In this document: one piece after another, positions 8,167-17,656 of the stretch | How the letters are laid out: each line of letters begins with the position of its first letter | How positions within the stretch are numbered: position 1 is the stretch's first letter | Source: Neorhodopirellula lusitana | GTDB lineage: Bacteria; Planctomycetota; Planctomycetia; Pirellulales; Pirellulaceae | Direction: 5' to 3' | NCBI RefSeq assembly: GCF_900182915.1 | Contig: NZ_FXUG01000006.1 | Span: 349,334-413,333 of the forward strand | DNA: 64,000 bases | Translations under genes and position numbers: made by a program | Notes under the pieces: model-generated | The model's database searches: none | Told to the model about the DNA's origin: nothing | What the model saw: only the letters and a program-made list of their open reading frames with translations

Positions 8167-8640
8167 CTAGCGTCGGTTGCGGAATACCCGCTTGTTGGAG
8201 CAATTGCCACCGGAACAAGTTGGTGCGGAATGCATTTGGTACCGAGCACCCTGCCACGAACTGACTGGAGCGGTCGTGACCGGCATTGCATGGCTGGTAG
8301 CCTGATAAGCAGGTGCGTAACTTTGATGGACCGTGTTAGTTGGGTAGGTCGTGTTAGTCGGGTAGGAATTGGGGTAGGAGTAGCTGGTCACCGGTGTGGT
8401 AACCGGGCTAGCCATCACCACGTTTCCACCGCAGTTGCCTGATACGCAACCGGATCCGACGGCAATTGGCGCAGCCGAAGTGGCAGTGAAGGTTTGCGGC
8501 GTTGCCGGCATGACGGGTGCAGAATACACCGCTTGAGGTGATGTCGCGTAGCCACCATTTTGTGCGTGCGCATCACTGCCCATGGCGCTAACCATCAGTG
8601 CCGAGATTGCTAGCATCGAGTACTTGAATCCAGATTTCAT
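8167..8640 (-). CDS. Secreted low-complexity protein
   Basis: The product begins with a clear signal peptide (MKSGFKYSMLAISALMVSAMG, cleavage near DAHA-Q). It continues as a Tyr/Ser/Pro/Thr/Ala-rich chain with repeats of NSYPTNTTYPTN type. Two Cys-Gly motifs occur, GCVSGNCGG in the middle and CSGGNCSN at the C-terminus, before a basic tail KRVFRNRR. I chose the ATG at 8640 because AAGGA lies 7 bases upstream; an ATG at 8646 is too close to it. I recognise this style of short exported protein from planctomycete genomes but know no function. Paired Cys may form disulfides or bind metal outside the membrane. Confidence 0.65.
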   Translation of the reverse strand: MKSGFKYSMLAISALMVSAMGSDAHAQNGGYATSPQAVYSAPVMPATPQTFTATSAAPIAVGSGCVSGNCGGNVVMASPVTTPVTSYSYPNSYPTNTTYPTNTVHQSYAPAYQATSHAMPVTTAPVSSWQGARYQMHSAPTCSGGNCSNKRVFRNRR

Positions 8641-9248
8641 CTTCATGTCCTTATCGTCCAAGGGGCTTCTGGGACACAGCTCCATGTCCCGTGACTTAAC
8701 AGATGCAGGTTCCCGATTGCCGTCCGCCACGGTGAATTGATTTCGGAGGCAGTTCTTGAATGTTTCTTGGGTGAATGGAAATCTATTCTGGGTGGGGTGA
8801 TACTTCACCACAGGGAGTGAAGCGACGTTGGGGACTGGTCCGTGGATCGATTGCGTTCTTCTGTAAGTCGTTCCTGGTGGGGCGTTGTCGGTGATTTATT
8901 CGTACTACCGTGATCCGTTCTCAATCGATGTTTCGTCCGCATGGGGGCCGATCGCATGGGGGGCCGAATACGCAAAGTTCTGCCGATTCCAATTGTTAAA
9001 CGCGATCTTGATATCAGGTGCTTTGCTTTGTAGCGAATTCGAACGCGATAAGCTTGTTTCATGCAGCGGTTCTTATCGCGAAGTCGAGTGCAAGCAAGGC
9101 AGTCGATTGTGTGGAAGCGTACGAAGAAGCCTGTGTGTTGCGCCAACTTGCGAGGCACCGTTGCTTTCGTTCAACTTAGCTACAAGATTTCGTCCACGAT
9201 CTTCTTAGAGTTCGCACACGACTTCAGTCGCTCCTTGGATCCGCACCA
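8641..9248. other. Gene-free stretch
   Basis: Only short ORFs without ribosome-binding sites or recognisable composition occur here, on both strands. It must contain the promoters of the divergent genes ending and starting at its borders. I see no repeat or RNA gene. Confidence 0.5.
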
Positions 9249-10901
9249 GTGTTGAAAGATCTCCACGACCGTTCCACGCTTAGCGTGCTTCGCTCCCGCG
9301 GTTGGGCTGGTCCGCTACCCTGCCTTACGCCTGACCATGCGGCGACTTTAGCCTCGCACGTGCGAACGTTGGATTGGAAGCCCCAAGCAGCATGGTCGAA
9401 GGATCTGGCGGTGCGGGATCGTTGGATTTGGGATTTAGCCAGTTCGGAAAAGATTTTGCGGGATGTTCGGCCGTTGCTGGGTGAGGACATCATCTTGTGG
9501 GGCAGTTCCGTGGTGGCCCGCGAACCGGGACAAGCACACGCGTGGCATTCCGACATCGAAGTCTGGGATGCACAGGAGACCGATGCGGTGAGTGTGTGGA
9601 TTGGATTGGAAGCAACCTCCCAGGCCTCTTCGCTTCGTTTTATCGATGGCTCCCATCGGGCTGGGATCTCCGTTCAGGAAGCTGCCGTTGATTTAACCAG
9701 CGATGCGCGGACGGGTGAGGCATTGCTGCGACTGGCGCAAGCGAGATGGGGTGACGAGGCCGCTCTTAGCACCGCCGATGCGTGGGACGGTGCGATGTTG
9801 ATGTTCGCCGGTGGCACCTGGCACGGCTCGCTCAACACGCAATCCGAAGGAACCCGCTTCGCGTTGTTGTTGCAGTTTGCCCGTGCTGACTTGCGCATCC
9901 GCCAGCCGGATTGGTCTCAGCTCAATTGGTCGTTCCGCTTTGATGACTCGGTTCAGCCGCCGGTGTTGTGCGTAAGTGGCGATCCCGACATCGCGAGTCA
10001 AGCTGGCAATCGAGTGGTGTCGCCGCCATCAGCGAGCCCTCGCTCGATGTGGGACTCGTCCCAAAGTCTTGCGTCTTTACGTCCGCAGGTTCACGCCTGG
10101 CACTCGCCGCTGGCGATCGCGCCCGGGGGCGGCTGGCAGCCGACGGCATTCTTTGAAGGCTATACGCAAGGGTTGCGGAAGATCAGCTCCCATGCTTCGA
10201 GCTTGACGCCGGGTGATTCTCCACATATCCCGCATCATCATGACGATGAAGAGTTCCTGGTCATGCTGTCGGGAGAAGCTGACCTACATTTCGGCGACGG
10301 ACCGGACGATCCATCACCGGAGTTGGTTCGTGTGAAACCCGGTGATTTCGTGTTCTATCCTGCTTTCGCTGAACACGCGATTTCATGTCCGGACGACGCG
10401 ACGGAGCCGGCGCAGTACTTGATGTTTCGCTGGAATGCCTCAGCTGCCTGGGGCGATGAGGTTTCCGAACCCATGGTGCGTCAAAAACCTCGCAACATCA
10501 ATGATTACTATCCAGCAACCGGCAGCGGGTTCGCCTCACGCTTGATCGAGGAAGGCCCCACCACGTGCTTGTCGCTTTTGCATATGCATGCCAGCACGGT
10601 CGAACAAGGGAGCGGCTATCCGAGTCATGAAGATGAATACGACGTTGCCATTGTGTTGCTAGAAGGCGCGGTGGAAACATTAGGGAAACGAGTGCAAGCT
10701 CCCGCTGTCCTGTTTCATCCAGCGGGCACCTCGCATGGCTTGCAAGCTGTCAGCGAATCACCAGCCCGCTACATGGTGCTTGAGTTTCATCACGCGGCCG
10801 ACCCGGATCTCCCGCCGCCACGCCAAGTGAGTCTGTTACGCCGTCACTTGCAGGATTGGTGGCAACGATGTCGTCCGCCGCAATCCCATCGACCGCGATG
10901 A
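9249..10901 (+). CDS. Fused PhyH-type dioxygenase and double-cupin protein
   Basis: Residues 1-230 resemble Fe(II)/2-oxoglutarate oxygenases of the phytanoyl-CoA dioxygenase (PhyH) group. The iron triad is visible as HSD in HAWHSDIEVW near residue 99 and a distal His in GGTWHGSLN, and a later Arg in TRFALL could bind 2-oxoglutarate. Residues 300-395 form one cupin (HIPHHHDDEEFLVMLSGEA, then PGDFVFYPAFAEH) and residues 440-535 a second (GYPSHEDEYDVAIVLLEGA, then HPAGTSHGL). All three modules are double-stranded beta-helix folds, so this is an unusual triple fusion. The next gene, a glycosyltransferase, starts in a 4-base ATGA overlap. I infer that the fusion hydroxylates or senses a sugar- or lipid-linked compound made with that enzyme; the substrate is unknown. 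Confidence 0.75.
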   Translation: MLKDLHDRSTLSVLRSRGWAGPLPCLTPDHAATLASHVRTLDWKPQAAWSKDLAVRDRWIWDLASSEKILRDVRPLLGEDIILWGSSVVAREPGQAHAWHSDIEVWDAQETDAVSVWIGLEATSQASSLRFIDGSHRAGISVQEAAVDLTSDARTGEALLRLAQARWGDEAALSTADAWDGAMLMFAGGTWHGSLNTQSEGTRFALLLQFARADLRIRQPDWSQLNWSFRFDDSVQPPVLCVSGDPDIASQAGNRVVSPPSASPRSMWDSSQSLASLRPQVHAWHSPLAIAPGGGWQPTAFFEGYTQGLRKISSHASSLTPGDSPHIPHHHDDEEFLVMLSGEADLHFGDGPDDPSPELVRVKPGDFVFYPAFAEHAISCPDDATEPAQYLMFRWNASAAWGDEVSEPMVRQKPRNINDYYPATGSGFASRLIEEGPTTCLSLLHMHASTVEQGSGYPSHEDEYDVAIVLLEGAVETLGKRVQAPAVLFHPAGTSHGLQAVSESPARYMVLEFHHAADPDLPPPRQVSLLRRHLQDWWQRCRPPQSHRPR

Positions 10902-12007
10902 AGTGGGCGTTTGTCTCCACGCTCGGTTTTCCTCCTGAACGCACCGGCGGTGCTCAGCAATCGGTGATGGCTTTGTGCCGCGCATTGCAGGCGACTGGTG
11001 ACACGACAGCGATCGCGTGCGCCCATCAGGAATGGACGCCCCCGGGCCTGTTGAGTCGCCGTCCGCTGATCCGCTACCTCGTACCCAATGCTCCGAGTCG
11101 ACGCCAACACGATGGGGTGGATCAGTGGCGGTTTCGGCGGTTTGATGAAACAGGCTGGGATGCTTGGGCGGTCGCGATCCGGCGTTGGCTCGCGAGGTTC
11201 GCTCCCGATGTGGTGGTGGTGGATGCAGGACTGACTCGCGACATCGCTGCGTTGTTGGCCTCGGACTACCGGACATTGGTCTCACTGCGTGATGTGGAGT
11301 TTCAAGCTCAAAGCCGATTGGCGTCACCGACGCCGTTCCCCTCCAACGCCACTTACTTTGCCAATTCCGAGTTCACCGCTGGCCGTTTTCGAGAAGCCTT
11401 CGACCTTCCTTGTGCCGTCATTCACCCCGCCGTTGAGCAGCGTCAGTTCGTTCGCACTGCGCCTGATGAAGGCGAACGAATTCTGTTCATCAATCCCGAT
11501 CCGCGAAAGGGTTGGGCGTTAACGCTCGAATTGATTCGCCAGCTTCCACAGTTCGACTTTCGTATCCAGGAGTCGTGGCCGCTATCCAGCGAAACGCATG
11601 CCGCCGTGCAAGCCGAGATCAGCAAGCATCCGAACGCAGTGTTCCACCCCACCGTCGCGGATGTGCGAGACGCGTTCCAAGATGCTCGTTGTCTCATCGT
11701 TCCTAGCAATTGGGAAGAAGCTTGGGGCCGCGTTGTGACGGAGGCCCAAATCTACGGAATCCCCGTTGTCGCCCGCGAGATCGGTGGTTTGCCGGAATCC
11801 GTGGGCGATGGGGGCTTGGTTCTGCCGGTCGACACCGATGTCAGGGGATGGGCAGACGCGATCACATCGGTCATGACCGACGATGGTCTCCGCGATGATC
11901 TGATCCGTCGCGGAAAGACTCACGTCGACACGCACTTGGCATCGCCTGCCGCGCAAGTCCGCCAGTTGCGGGACCTTGCTGGCGTTTCGAATTCGCCCCT
12001 GTGCTGA
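10898..12007 (+). CDS. Glycosyltransferase family 4-type
   Basis: A GT-B glycosyltransferase of 369 residues. The N-terminal domain has FVSTLGFPPERTGGAQQSV, the glycine-rich acceptor-side loop of GT4 enzymes. The C-terminal domain has NPDPRKGW, then EEAWGRVVTEAQIYGIPVVA (the EX7E nucleotide-sugar motif) and GGLPESVGDGGLVLP. The start at 10898 forms an ATGA overlap with the PhyH-cupin fusion, so the two are translationally coupled. Compared with other GT4 enzymes the N-terminal domain is short. The donor and acceptor sugars cannot be read from sequence. The pair may modify a surface glycan or a small molecule. Confidence 0.85.
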   Translation: MKWAFVSTLGFPPERTGGAQQSVMALCRALQATGDTTAIACAHQEWTPPGLLSRRPLIRYLVPNAPSRRQHDGVDQWRFRRFDETGWDAWAVAIRRWLARFAPDVVVVDAGLTRDIAALLASDYRTLVSLRDVEFQAQSRLASPTPFPSNATYFANSEFTAGRFREAFDLPCAVIHPAVEQRQFVRTAPDEGERILFINPDPRKGWALTLELIRQLPQFDFRIQESWPLSSETHAAVQAEISKHPNAVFHPTVADVRDAFQDARCLIVPSNWEEAWGRVVTEAQIYGIPVVAREIGGLPESVGDGGLVLPVDTDVRGWADAITSVMTDDGLRDDLIRRGKTHVDTHLASPAAQVRQLRDLAGVSNSPLC

Positions 12008-12155
12008 CTCCTACACTTCCCCTCGTGCGTCGTTTCGCCTGAGGTTCTTTCGGTCTGTGCCATGGTAAGTTTCGGGCATGAGCTGGAAGCTTCGTCTGTC
12101 TCGTCGGACTTGCCCTATGGGATTTGAAGTGAAGAAATCTGGGACTCAAAAAACC

Positions 12156-12434
12156 ATGACCATATCTGAAACTGATCAGCTAACACGCGGCCAAGTCGAC
12201 CGCGTCATCATGATGGCGTGGGAGGATCGCACCAGCTTTGATGCCATCCGTGAACAGTTTGGTTTAACGCCCGGCGACGTGATCAAGCTGATGCGGTGCG
12301 AGTTGTCATTAAACTCGTTCAAGATGTGGCGAAGGCGAACTCAAGGGCGGAGCACCAAGCACGAGGCCAAGTTTGTTGAGACCAACGCCGGAGATCAAAT
12401 GCGTCGCTTTCGGGCTCAATCTCAGCGGGGCTGA
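12156..12434 (+). CDS. TIGR03643/DUF2805 family protein
   Basis: About 92 residues. The core (RVIMMAWEDRTSFDAIREQF, then LTPGDVIKLMRCELSLNSFK and MWRRRTQGR) matches the small DUF2805 family, which looks like a helix-turn-helix and is found widely in marine bacteria. Its function is not known. Start choice is uncertain: ATGs at 12117 and 12156 are both possible and neither has a convincing ribosome-binding site. I took the later one because the family core begins shortly after it. Confidence 0.8.
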   Translation: MTISETDQLTRGQVDRVIMMAWEDRTSFDAIREQFGLTPGDVIKLMRCELSLNSFKMWRRRTQGRSTKHEAKFVETNAGDQMRRFRAQSQRG

Positions 12435-12948
12435 TCTGTGTTTTGGGGTGATTCTGTCCGCGTCGTGACGGAAATCCTGTGTCGTGACGGAAATGAAGTG
12501 AGCCACTCGTTGAATGGACGGCTCCACCGCTCCTGTCTTAGTAGGTCGAGAGCCATCTCCTGCTTTTAGCATTGCCAAGACTCGCACCCCGCCTGACCGT
12601 GATTCTGCACAACAATCGGCCGGAAGGTGTGCGTCCATGCACTCTTGAAGGCGAGTACGATGGTTTATCAGCGGATTCTTCTCTCGACGGTGTATGGTGA
12701 GGTAAAGCCAATGTTTAGCGGTGATCCGCAATGAACGGGTATCCGTGTCCGTCCATGGGCAGCGTTCGCGAGCGATCGGCCGGACTGTGGATGTGCTGGA
12801 TTTCAATTCTGGAATGTCGGCATGTCGATTGCTGTTTAGCCGATTGATCTTGGTCAGTGAGGCTAAATCGAAATACGTGTTGAATCAGGATGCCAAACGA
12901 ATGTGTCAGACCGGATCGACTTCACTTGAATATCACTAGGTTTGGTGG
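12435..12948. other. Gene-free stretch
   Basis: About 510 bases with only short, composition-poor ORFs on both strands. A short direct repeat (GTCGTGACGGAAAT) occurs twice near 12465-12495. Nothing else stands out; it presumably holds the promoter of the CHAD gene. Confidence 0.5.
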
Positions 12949-13866
12949 ATGAGTACTCCCACTGCGAATCCCTCAAACGCCTCTGCTGCAAAGAGCAAGG
13001 TTTCATCCCGCGCCGGCGATCGAATCGAAGATGCGGCCCGAGGGATGATTCAGTTGCGAGTGTGCTGGGTCATGCATTGGTTGTCCTTGGCAGGCCGGGA
13101 TGTTCCTGATTCGCTGGAACCGGTGCATCAACTTCGTGTTTGGTCACGTCGCACATTGGCCTCGCTTCATACCTTCGCGGAGTTCCTACCACCAAGGGAA
13201 TTGAAGTGGTTTGAAAAGCAAATGAATCGGGTTCGCCGGGCCGCTGGCGATGCACGCGACCTGGATGTGCTGTTGGAAAGCGGCAAGGCAAAGCACGGAT
13301 CGCAGCGGAAGAGAATTCGTCGTCAATTCAAACGGGAGCGTCGTCATGCGCAGCGTCCGATTTGGCGTTTAAGGAAGAAGCTGATTGTGAAAAAACGTTT
13401 GCGTGAACATCTTGATGCGATGTTGACTGCAATCGCCTCCGACGATGATCGATCGCGTTCGGATGACTCTCTCCAGGCCTGGGCGGAAGTTCAGGTCACG
13501 CGGGCGACCGAAGAGTTGCTTTCAGCAGTGCCCTCCGATTTCTCTAATTTCGGAGCCTGGCACCAGTTGCGAATTAAGGCGAAGCAGATGCGTTACACGT
13601 TAGAACTGTTCACAGACATTTTGCCGAAGGCTCGCACCCAATCCTTCGCCCAAGTGGTTGAGGAAATTCAGGATCGGTTGGGCGTGATTAACGATCACGT
13701 CGTCTTGAGCAAGCGTTTAAAGAAGATGCAGGCCGAAGCGGCTAGACGATCGCGAGCCCAGAAATTCCGAAAGCTGGCACGACACGAACGTGAAGTTGCC
13801 AACGACCTTCTAGGGGATTTCATCAGTGACTGGGGCAAGATGGAATCGCTTCTGCGCAAAACTTAG
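12949..13866 (+). CDS. CHAD domain protein
   Basis: A 305-residue helical protein with the CHAD signature: VHQLRVWSRRTLASL near residue 60, then RAAGDARDLDVLL near 105 and WHQLRIKAKQMRYTLELF near 205. CHAD domains have conserved His and Arg/Lys residues on two four-helix bundles and bind polyphosphate. The surface here is strongly basic, as expected for a polyanion binder. No CYTH triphosphatase domain, the usual partner, is fused or adjacent. The gene is convergent with a RIO kinase gene 38 bases away. I infer a polyphosphate-related role, for example on polyphosphate granules. Confidence 0.88.
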   Translation: MSTPTANPSNASAAKSKVSSRAGDRIEDAARGMIQLRVCWVMHWLSLAGRDVPDSLEPVHQLRVWSRRTLASLHTFAEFLPPRELKWFEKQMNRVRRAAGDARDLDVLLESGKAKHGSQRKRIRRQFKRERRHAQRPIWRLRKKLIVKKRLREHLDAMLTAIASDDDRSRSDDSLQAWAEVQVTRATEELLSAVPSDFSNFGAWHQLRIKAKQMRYTLELFTDILPKARTQSFAQVVEEIQDRLGVINDHVVLSKRLKKMQAEAARRSRAQKFRKLARHEREVANDLLGDFISDWGKMESLLRKT

Positions 13867-13904
13867 CAAAAGACCACTTTTTGTTACGAACTCGCCTCAC
13901 TGGC

Positions 13905-14750
13905 TCAGCCGTTTTCAGCCCGGGTCTTTCGGTCCTGTTCATCTTCGTAGGCAAGGTCGATCATGGTCAGGACAGAATTGACGTCGGCGGCCTTGGTTGA
14001 GAAAGTGAACTTACCGGTCAGTTTGAAATCGGGCGTGAGTTCGCTCTTTTCGTGCAGTTCCCACATTTCTTCGGCGTAGTGAGACTCCGCGAGCTCGGGA
14101 GCGTATTGGGCGTAGTACTGCGTGATATTGCGAACGTCGCGTTGCAACATCGTCTTGGCATTGTTGTTCCCCGATGCGTTCACGACCTGGGGAAAGTCGA
14201 TGATGACCGGGCCGGTTTGATCTTGCAGAACATTGAACTCGGAAAGATCCCCGTGCACCAATCCCGCACATAGCATCCGCAGCACATAGATCATGACCGT
14301 CGCGTGATCCTTCACCGCTTGTTCAGCCGACATGGTGATGTCGTTCAGACGCGGCGCCACGTCACCGTCCCCATCGGTGATCAATTCCATCAGTAGCACG
14401 CCATCGAAGAAGCCGTACGTCTTAGGGACTCGGACTCCCGCATCATAGAGTTTGATTAGAGCGTCCACTTCGGCCCGTTGCCAAACGTCCTCCTGTTGAT
14501 CGCGTCCAAACTTCGATCGCTTTTCCATCGCTCTTTGTCGACGGCTGTTTCGGATCTTTCGCCCTTCCTGGTATTGCACCGCGTTCTTGAAGCTGCGTTT
14601 GGCCACGTCCTTGTACACCTTGGCGCAGCGAGTCTCATCACCGCAGCGGACAAGAAACACTTGTGCCTCTTTGCCGCTCATCAATGAGCCCAGGACCTTA
14701 TCGACGAGCCCGTCTTCGATCAGTGGTTTGATACGCTGGGGGACTTTCAA
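13905..14750 (-). CDS. RIO1-type serine kinase
   Basis: The 281-residue product contains the RIO kinase core: GSLMSGKEAQVFLVRC (nucleotide loop), CAKVYKD (catalytic Lys), LVHGDLSEFNVL (catalytic loop Asp and Asn) and VIIDFPQ (the metal-binding Asp, in place of DFG). It lacks the archaeal/eukaryotic winged-helix N-terminus of RIO2 and so is RIO1-like. RIO1 in eukaryotes acts in small-subunit ribosome maturation; the role of bacterial homologues is not established. The gene is monocistronic as far as visible and converges on the CHAD gene. Bacterial RIO kinases are patchily distributed, which suggests ancient transfer or loss. Confidence 0.9.
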   Translation of the reverse strand: MKVPQRIKPLIEDGLVDKVLGSLMSGKEAQVFLVRCGDETRCAKVYKDVAKRSFKNAVQYQEGRKIRNSRRQRAMEKRSKFGRDQQEDVWQRAEVDALIKLYDAGVRVPKTYGFFDGVLLMELITDGDGDVAPRLNDITMSAEQAVKDHATVMIYVLRMLCAGLVHGDLSEFNVLQDQTGPVIIDFPQVVNASGNNNAKTMLQRDVRNITQYYAQYAPELAESHYAEEMWELHEKSELTPDFKLTGKFTFSTKAADVNSVLTMIDLAYEDEQDRKTRAENG

Positions 14751-15055
14751 GTGGCTACCGATTCAGAAGCATGCAAGCTTCGGTGAGGAAAGGAAGTGGA
14801 AATGTTGAGGAGACCACGTCGTGTTGCTGGAAATCGTTTTCCCGGCGTAAAATAGCATCGCATCGCAGTTATCGCAAAGAGGCTTTCGATGAACGTAAGC
14901 TCATCTTAGCTTTCGAGAACTATCCGAGATTGTAGTCACGAGGGTAATCGAGCCTGGTGGCTGGATGCTTGTGCCTTGGATAGGTTGTGGTGTTCCTAGC
15001 TAAGCTGGGTGTATCAATCCCCACAACCCTTTTTATCGAATCCAGGAATCTACGA

Positions 15056-15517
15056 ATGGGACAGCTTCAAGATGTGGGCGAGGCGGACGGTTGGCGGTGT
15101 TGGTTATGCGACGAACCCGTTGATCCCGAGATGTCGCCCAATGATCCACGAGGAGCAAGTTTGGACACTCGCATCTCCAAAGCCCGCGCAAAGAAAAAGA
15201 AGCAAGACAAGGGAAACGTGCCGGCGGAGCGTTTAGCGCATAAGGGCTGCAACACCGGCAAGGGGGCGAATGATCCCGTGGTGCCTTGGCCAGATCACCT
15301 GATTGTCGTGGACCCGGCCCCCATCATTGCGGCCGCCGAGCGACTTGAGCGAAAGGGGGGCCGCGAAGCCATGGCCCGGTGTCCCACGCAAGGAGACGCC
15401 GACGCGGTTGCCGTTTGGTTGATGGACCGCCTCTCGCGTCTTACGCCCGGTTTGGCGTTGCGAACTGAAATTGCGAGCACGGGCGGTCAATATCTAGTCA
15501 GCTTGCACACATCATAG
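15056..15517 (+). CDS. HNH-like zinc-binding protein
   Basis: A 153-residue product beginning with a CxxC pair (WRCWLCDEPVD) and later LAHKGCNTGKG, in the order expected for an HNH nuclease zinc site in which ASLDT would replace the usual His-containing strand. The ATG at 15056 follows an AGGA ribosome-binding site and is preferred over the upstream start. The C-terminal half (about residues 85-150) is helical and of unknown fold. The missing first His makes nuclease activity doubtful. No restriction or mobile-element genes lie nearby. Confidence 0.6.
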   Translation: MGQLQDVGEADGWRCWLCDEPVDPEMSPNDPRGASLDTRISKARAKKKKQDKGNVPAERLAHKGCNTGKGANDPVVPWPDHLIVVDPAPIIAAAERLERKGGREAMARCPTQGDADAVAVWLMDRLSRLTPGLALRTEIASTGGQYLVSLHTS

Positions 15518-15610
15518 CGATTGACGATAGAACGCCACTGCTAGTCTGAAGTTCACTCGCGTAGACCCCAATCATTCAGCTGCGTATCAGCGAAGCGTTA
15601 GGAGAAAAAG

Positions 15611-15925
15611 TTGATCAACCGAGAACTCGATCAAAAAGCGGCAATCATGATTGTCATCGACTACCTGGGTGGCATTCAGCCAGGTACCAAATGTTCCGCG
15701 ATGTTCTTTGACACGCTGCAGCTTCGGCGGGAAAAAGAGTTTCATGCAAAATTGTATAGCCAGAACGGTGTTCATGATCGGGAAATCTTGCGCGCGATGG
15801 TGGCAGCGAATGTGCCTGACGATCCGTATTGGTTGGTCTCGCTAAAACCCGCTGAGGGCGTGTTTGGCCTCGAACCGCGTCTCTATCGAGTGGATGATCG
15901 GACAGGGAAGGTTCTTGCAAACTAG
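15611..15925 (+). CDS. Hypothetical protein, TTG start
   Basis: A 104-residue protein that I cannot assign. Its TTG start at 15611 is supported by AGGAG about 6 bases upstream. Composition is that of a small soluble alpha/beta protein (VSLKPAEGVFGLEPRLYRVDD near the C-terminus). It lies alone on the plus strand, 93 bases after the HNH-like gene. Confidence 0.55.
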   Translation: MINRELDQKAAIMIVIDYLGGIQPGTKCSAMFFDTLQLRREKEFHAKLYSQNGVHDREILRAMVAANVPDDPYWLVSLKPAEGVFGLEPRLYRVDDRTGKVLAN

Positions 15926-16228
15926 ATTGTTTGCATTTTCCACGTAGGCGAAAGCATTTTAATTTTTGTCGTCGCGTAGCTCGTCAAGAGTTTCGTAAGC
16001 CGGCGTGGGGATCGAAAGTCTTGACGACGTCCGCTACGGCCTACGGCATTCTTGAAAATGCTCTAGATGAAGAGGGCTCTGCGTCGCACTTTTTGCATTT
16101 AAACGTTCAGCATCTCTGAAATGATCTAACCGATGTTAGCTTTCCATCTTCATGCCGTTGTTAAATGCTGCACCGGAGAAGCTCATTCCCCGGTGCAACA
16201 CCTTCCTGGTGCCTCAAGTTGAACGAGA
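15926..16228. other. Gene-free stretch
   Basis: About 300 bases between convergent genes. A 62-codon ORF at 15931-16119 has no supporting signal. A short GC-rich inverted repeat (CACCGG...CCGGTG) near 16170-16195 could terminate transcription from either side. Confidence 0.4.
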
Positions 16229-17656
16229 TTAGCAGACCGCTTGTGTCAGGTTTTTATTCAGTGACCTCGCGTTCGACACGACGAACTGATACGTCGAGAA
16301 AGATCGGTCCGAAGTGCCCAAGAAATCGCCTGCCGTGGTGGCACGGGAGTCTTCAAAACCGCAGTCTTGCAGGAAACTATCAGGTTGATCGCAGCCGAAG
16401 ATGAAACGTTCGCCCAGTTCTTCCATGCCTTCGAGGAAACTGTCAATTTCGGGGTGTTGTGAAGTTCCGTTGACAACACCCTCGGTAACGATGTCACACC
16501 ACAAACGACTGGAAGGGTGCTGGATTGCCTTGGACGTGGCCGTCAAGATCTCACGGTTCTCCTCCGCTGCAAAGTACATTGAGCACCCTTCGAACACCAC
16601 GACGGTAGGCAGCGTTGGTGAATAGTCCGGATGCTGCAAAAGCAGGTCGGCGATGTCGTCGGTCTTGAAGTCAGCGGCAATCGTGCGGCGGTTGATTGTG
16701 GGGCGATCTTGCATTTGTGAGATGACGCGATTGCGTTCCTCCAGCATCTCGGGAAGATCCAGTTCGAAAAATGTGGGGTTCCCCAATTCTTCGGACATCC
16801 GGAAGGGTCGCATGTCCAGCCCGACACCCAGGATCACGACTTGCTTAAGATCGGGAACGCTTTGGAGTGTTTGGTCGATGTGAGCGGTTCTTGCCTTCAC
16901 CATGTCCTGCAATTGAGGGAGCACTCCGTGGAGTCGCTTGGCAAGCAACTCGCCGTGAGGCCCCGCTGCCTCTCGTTCGTGTCCGACATCCAATCGCATG
17001 CCGCGATCGTCGAAGGAAGCGCGTAGTCCCGCGATCATGCGAGCGGAAGCTTTCAGCTTTTGCTTGTACAAAGGCGAGATGCGAGGTTGTTGCTTCGTTG
17101 GATGAAGTTGAATCGAAGGTTGTGCGAAGTATTTCATCTCCGCTTCAGCAATCACCTCACCTTGGGAAGTGAACTTGACCGGTAGAGTGACCAGGACGCG
17201 TTTTCCGGCGAAGTACCGTTGCTTTACCATCCGGGCTGTCTCTTCCGGGACCACGCAACTCGCTTTGAGGTGACCCGTGCTCGGATTTCGATACTTGACA
17301 TCCATCGCCGCCAGCCACAACGAAGCCGAATCTTCGTTCCGGCAACGGTGGATTCCCGCTAGCGGTACACCTCGCAGCAAGGTGGCTAAGGCGAGTCCTC
17401 CGGTGTAGTCGGCTGACAACGAAATTAGGGCAGCTTGATGCGTGCCGTGCTGATTCGTCGAGGCGACGCAAAGCGGTAGTTCGGAAACGCAAACGCCTTC
17501 TTGCACTTCTTTGATGTGCCAGTCCACTGATTTCAGGACGGGGATGGCATTGTGTAGAAGCCGAGTCATCAGTGTCGGGTTGACTCGGGTGTTGTAATCT
17601 TCTTCCCAGGAAATTGCTTGATCTTGAAACTGTGAAACGACCATGGAGTGCCCCAT
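16229..17656 (-). CDS. Hotdog (DUF4442-like) and LCM-type methyltransferase fusion
   Basis: The N-terminal 155 residues look like a thioesterase-type hotdog domain of the DUF4442/PaaI group, with an HQAALISLSADYTGGLALA helix near residue 75. The C-terminal 270 residues match the leucine carboxyl methyltransferase fold used by TIGR00027-type SAM enzymes: VVILGVGLDMRPFRM (SAM glycine loop), FELDLPEMLEERNR (acidic residue contacting ribose) and VVFEGCSMYFAAEENREIL. Start choice (17656 versus 17644) is uncertain because neither has a clear ribosome-binding site. The fusion suggests methylation of an acyl or thioester-linked substrate, which is inference. The gene stands alone. Confidence 0.75.
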   Translation of the reverse strand: MGHSMVVSQFQDQAISWEEDYNTRVNPTLMTRLLHNAIPVLKSVDWHIKEVQEGVCVSELPLCVASTNQHGTHQAALISLSADYTGGLALATLLRGVPLAGIHRCRNEDSASLWLAAMDVKYRNPSTGHLKASCVVPEETARMVKQRYFAGKRVLVTLPVKFTSQGEVIAEAEMKYFAQPSIQLHPTKQQPRISPLYKQKLKASARMIAGLRASFDDRGMRLDVGHEREAAGPHGELLAKRLHGVLPQLQDMVKARTAHIDQTLQSVPDLKQVVILGVGLDMRPFRMSEELGNPTFFELDLPEMLEERNRVISQMQDRPTINRRTIAADFKTDDIADLLLQHPDYSPTLPTVVVFEGCSMYFAAEENREILTATSKAIQHPSSRLWCDIVTEGVVNGTSQHPEIDSFLEGMEELGERFIFGCDQPDSFLQDCGFEDSRATTAGDFLGTSDRSFSTYQFVVSNARSLNKNLTQAVC

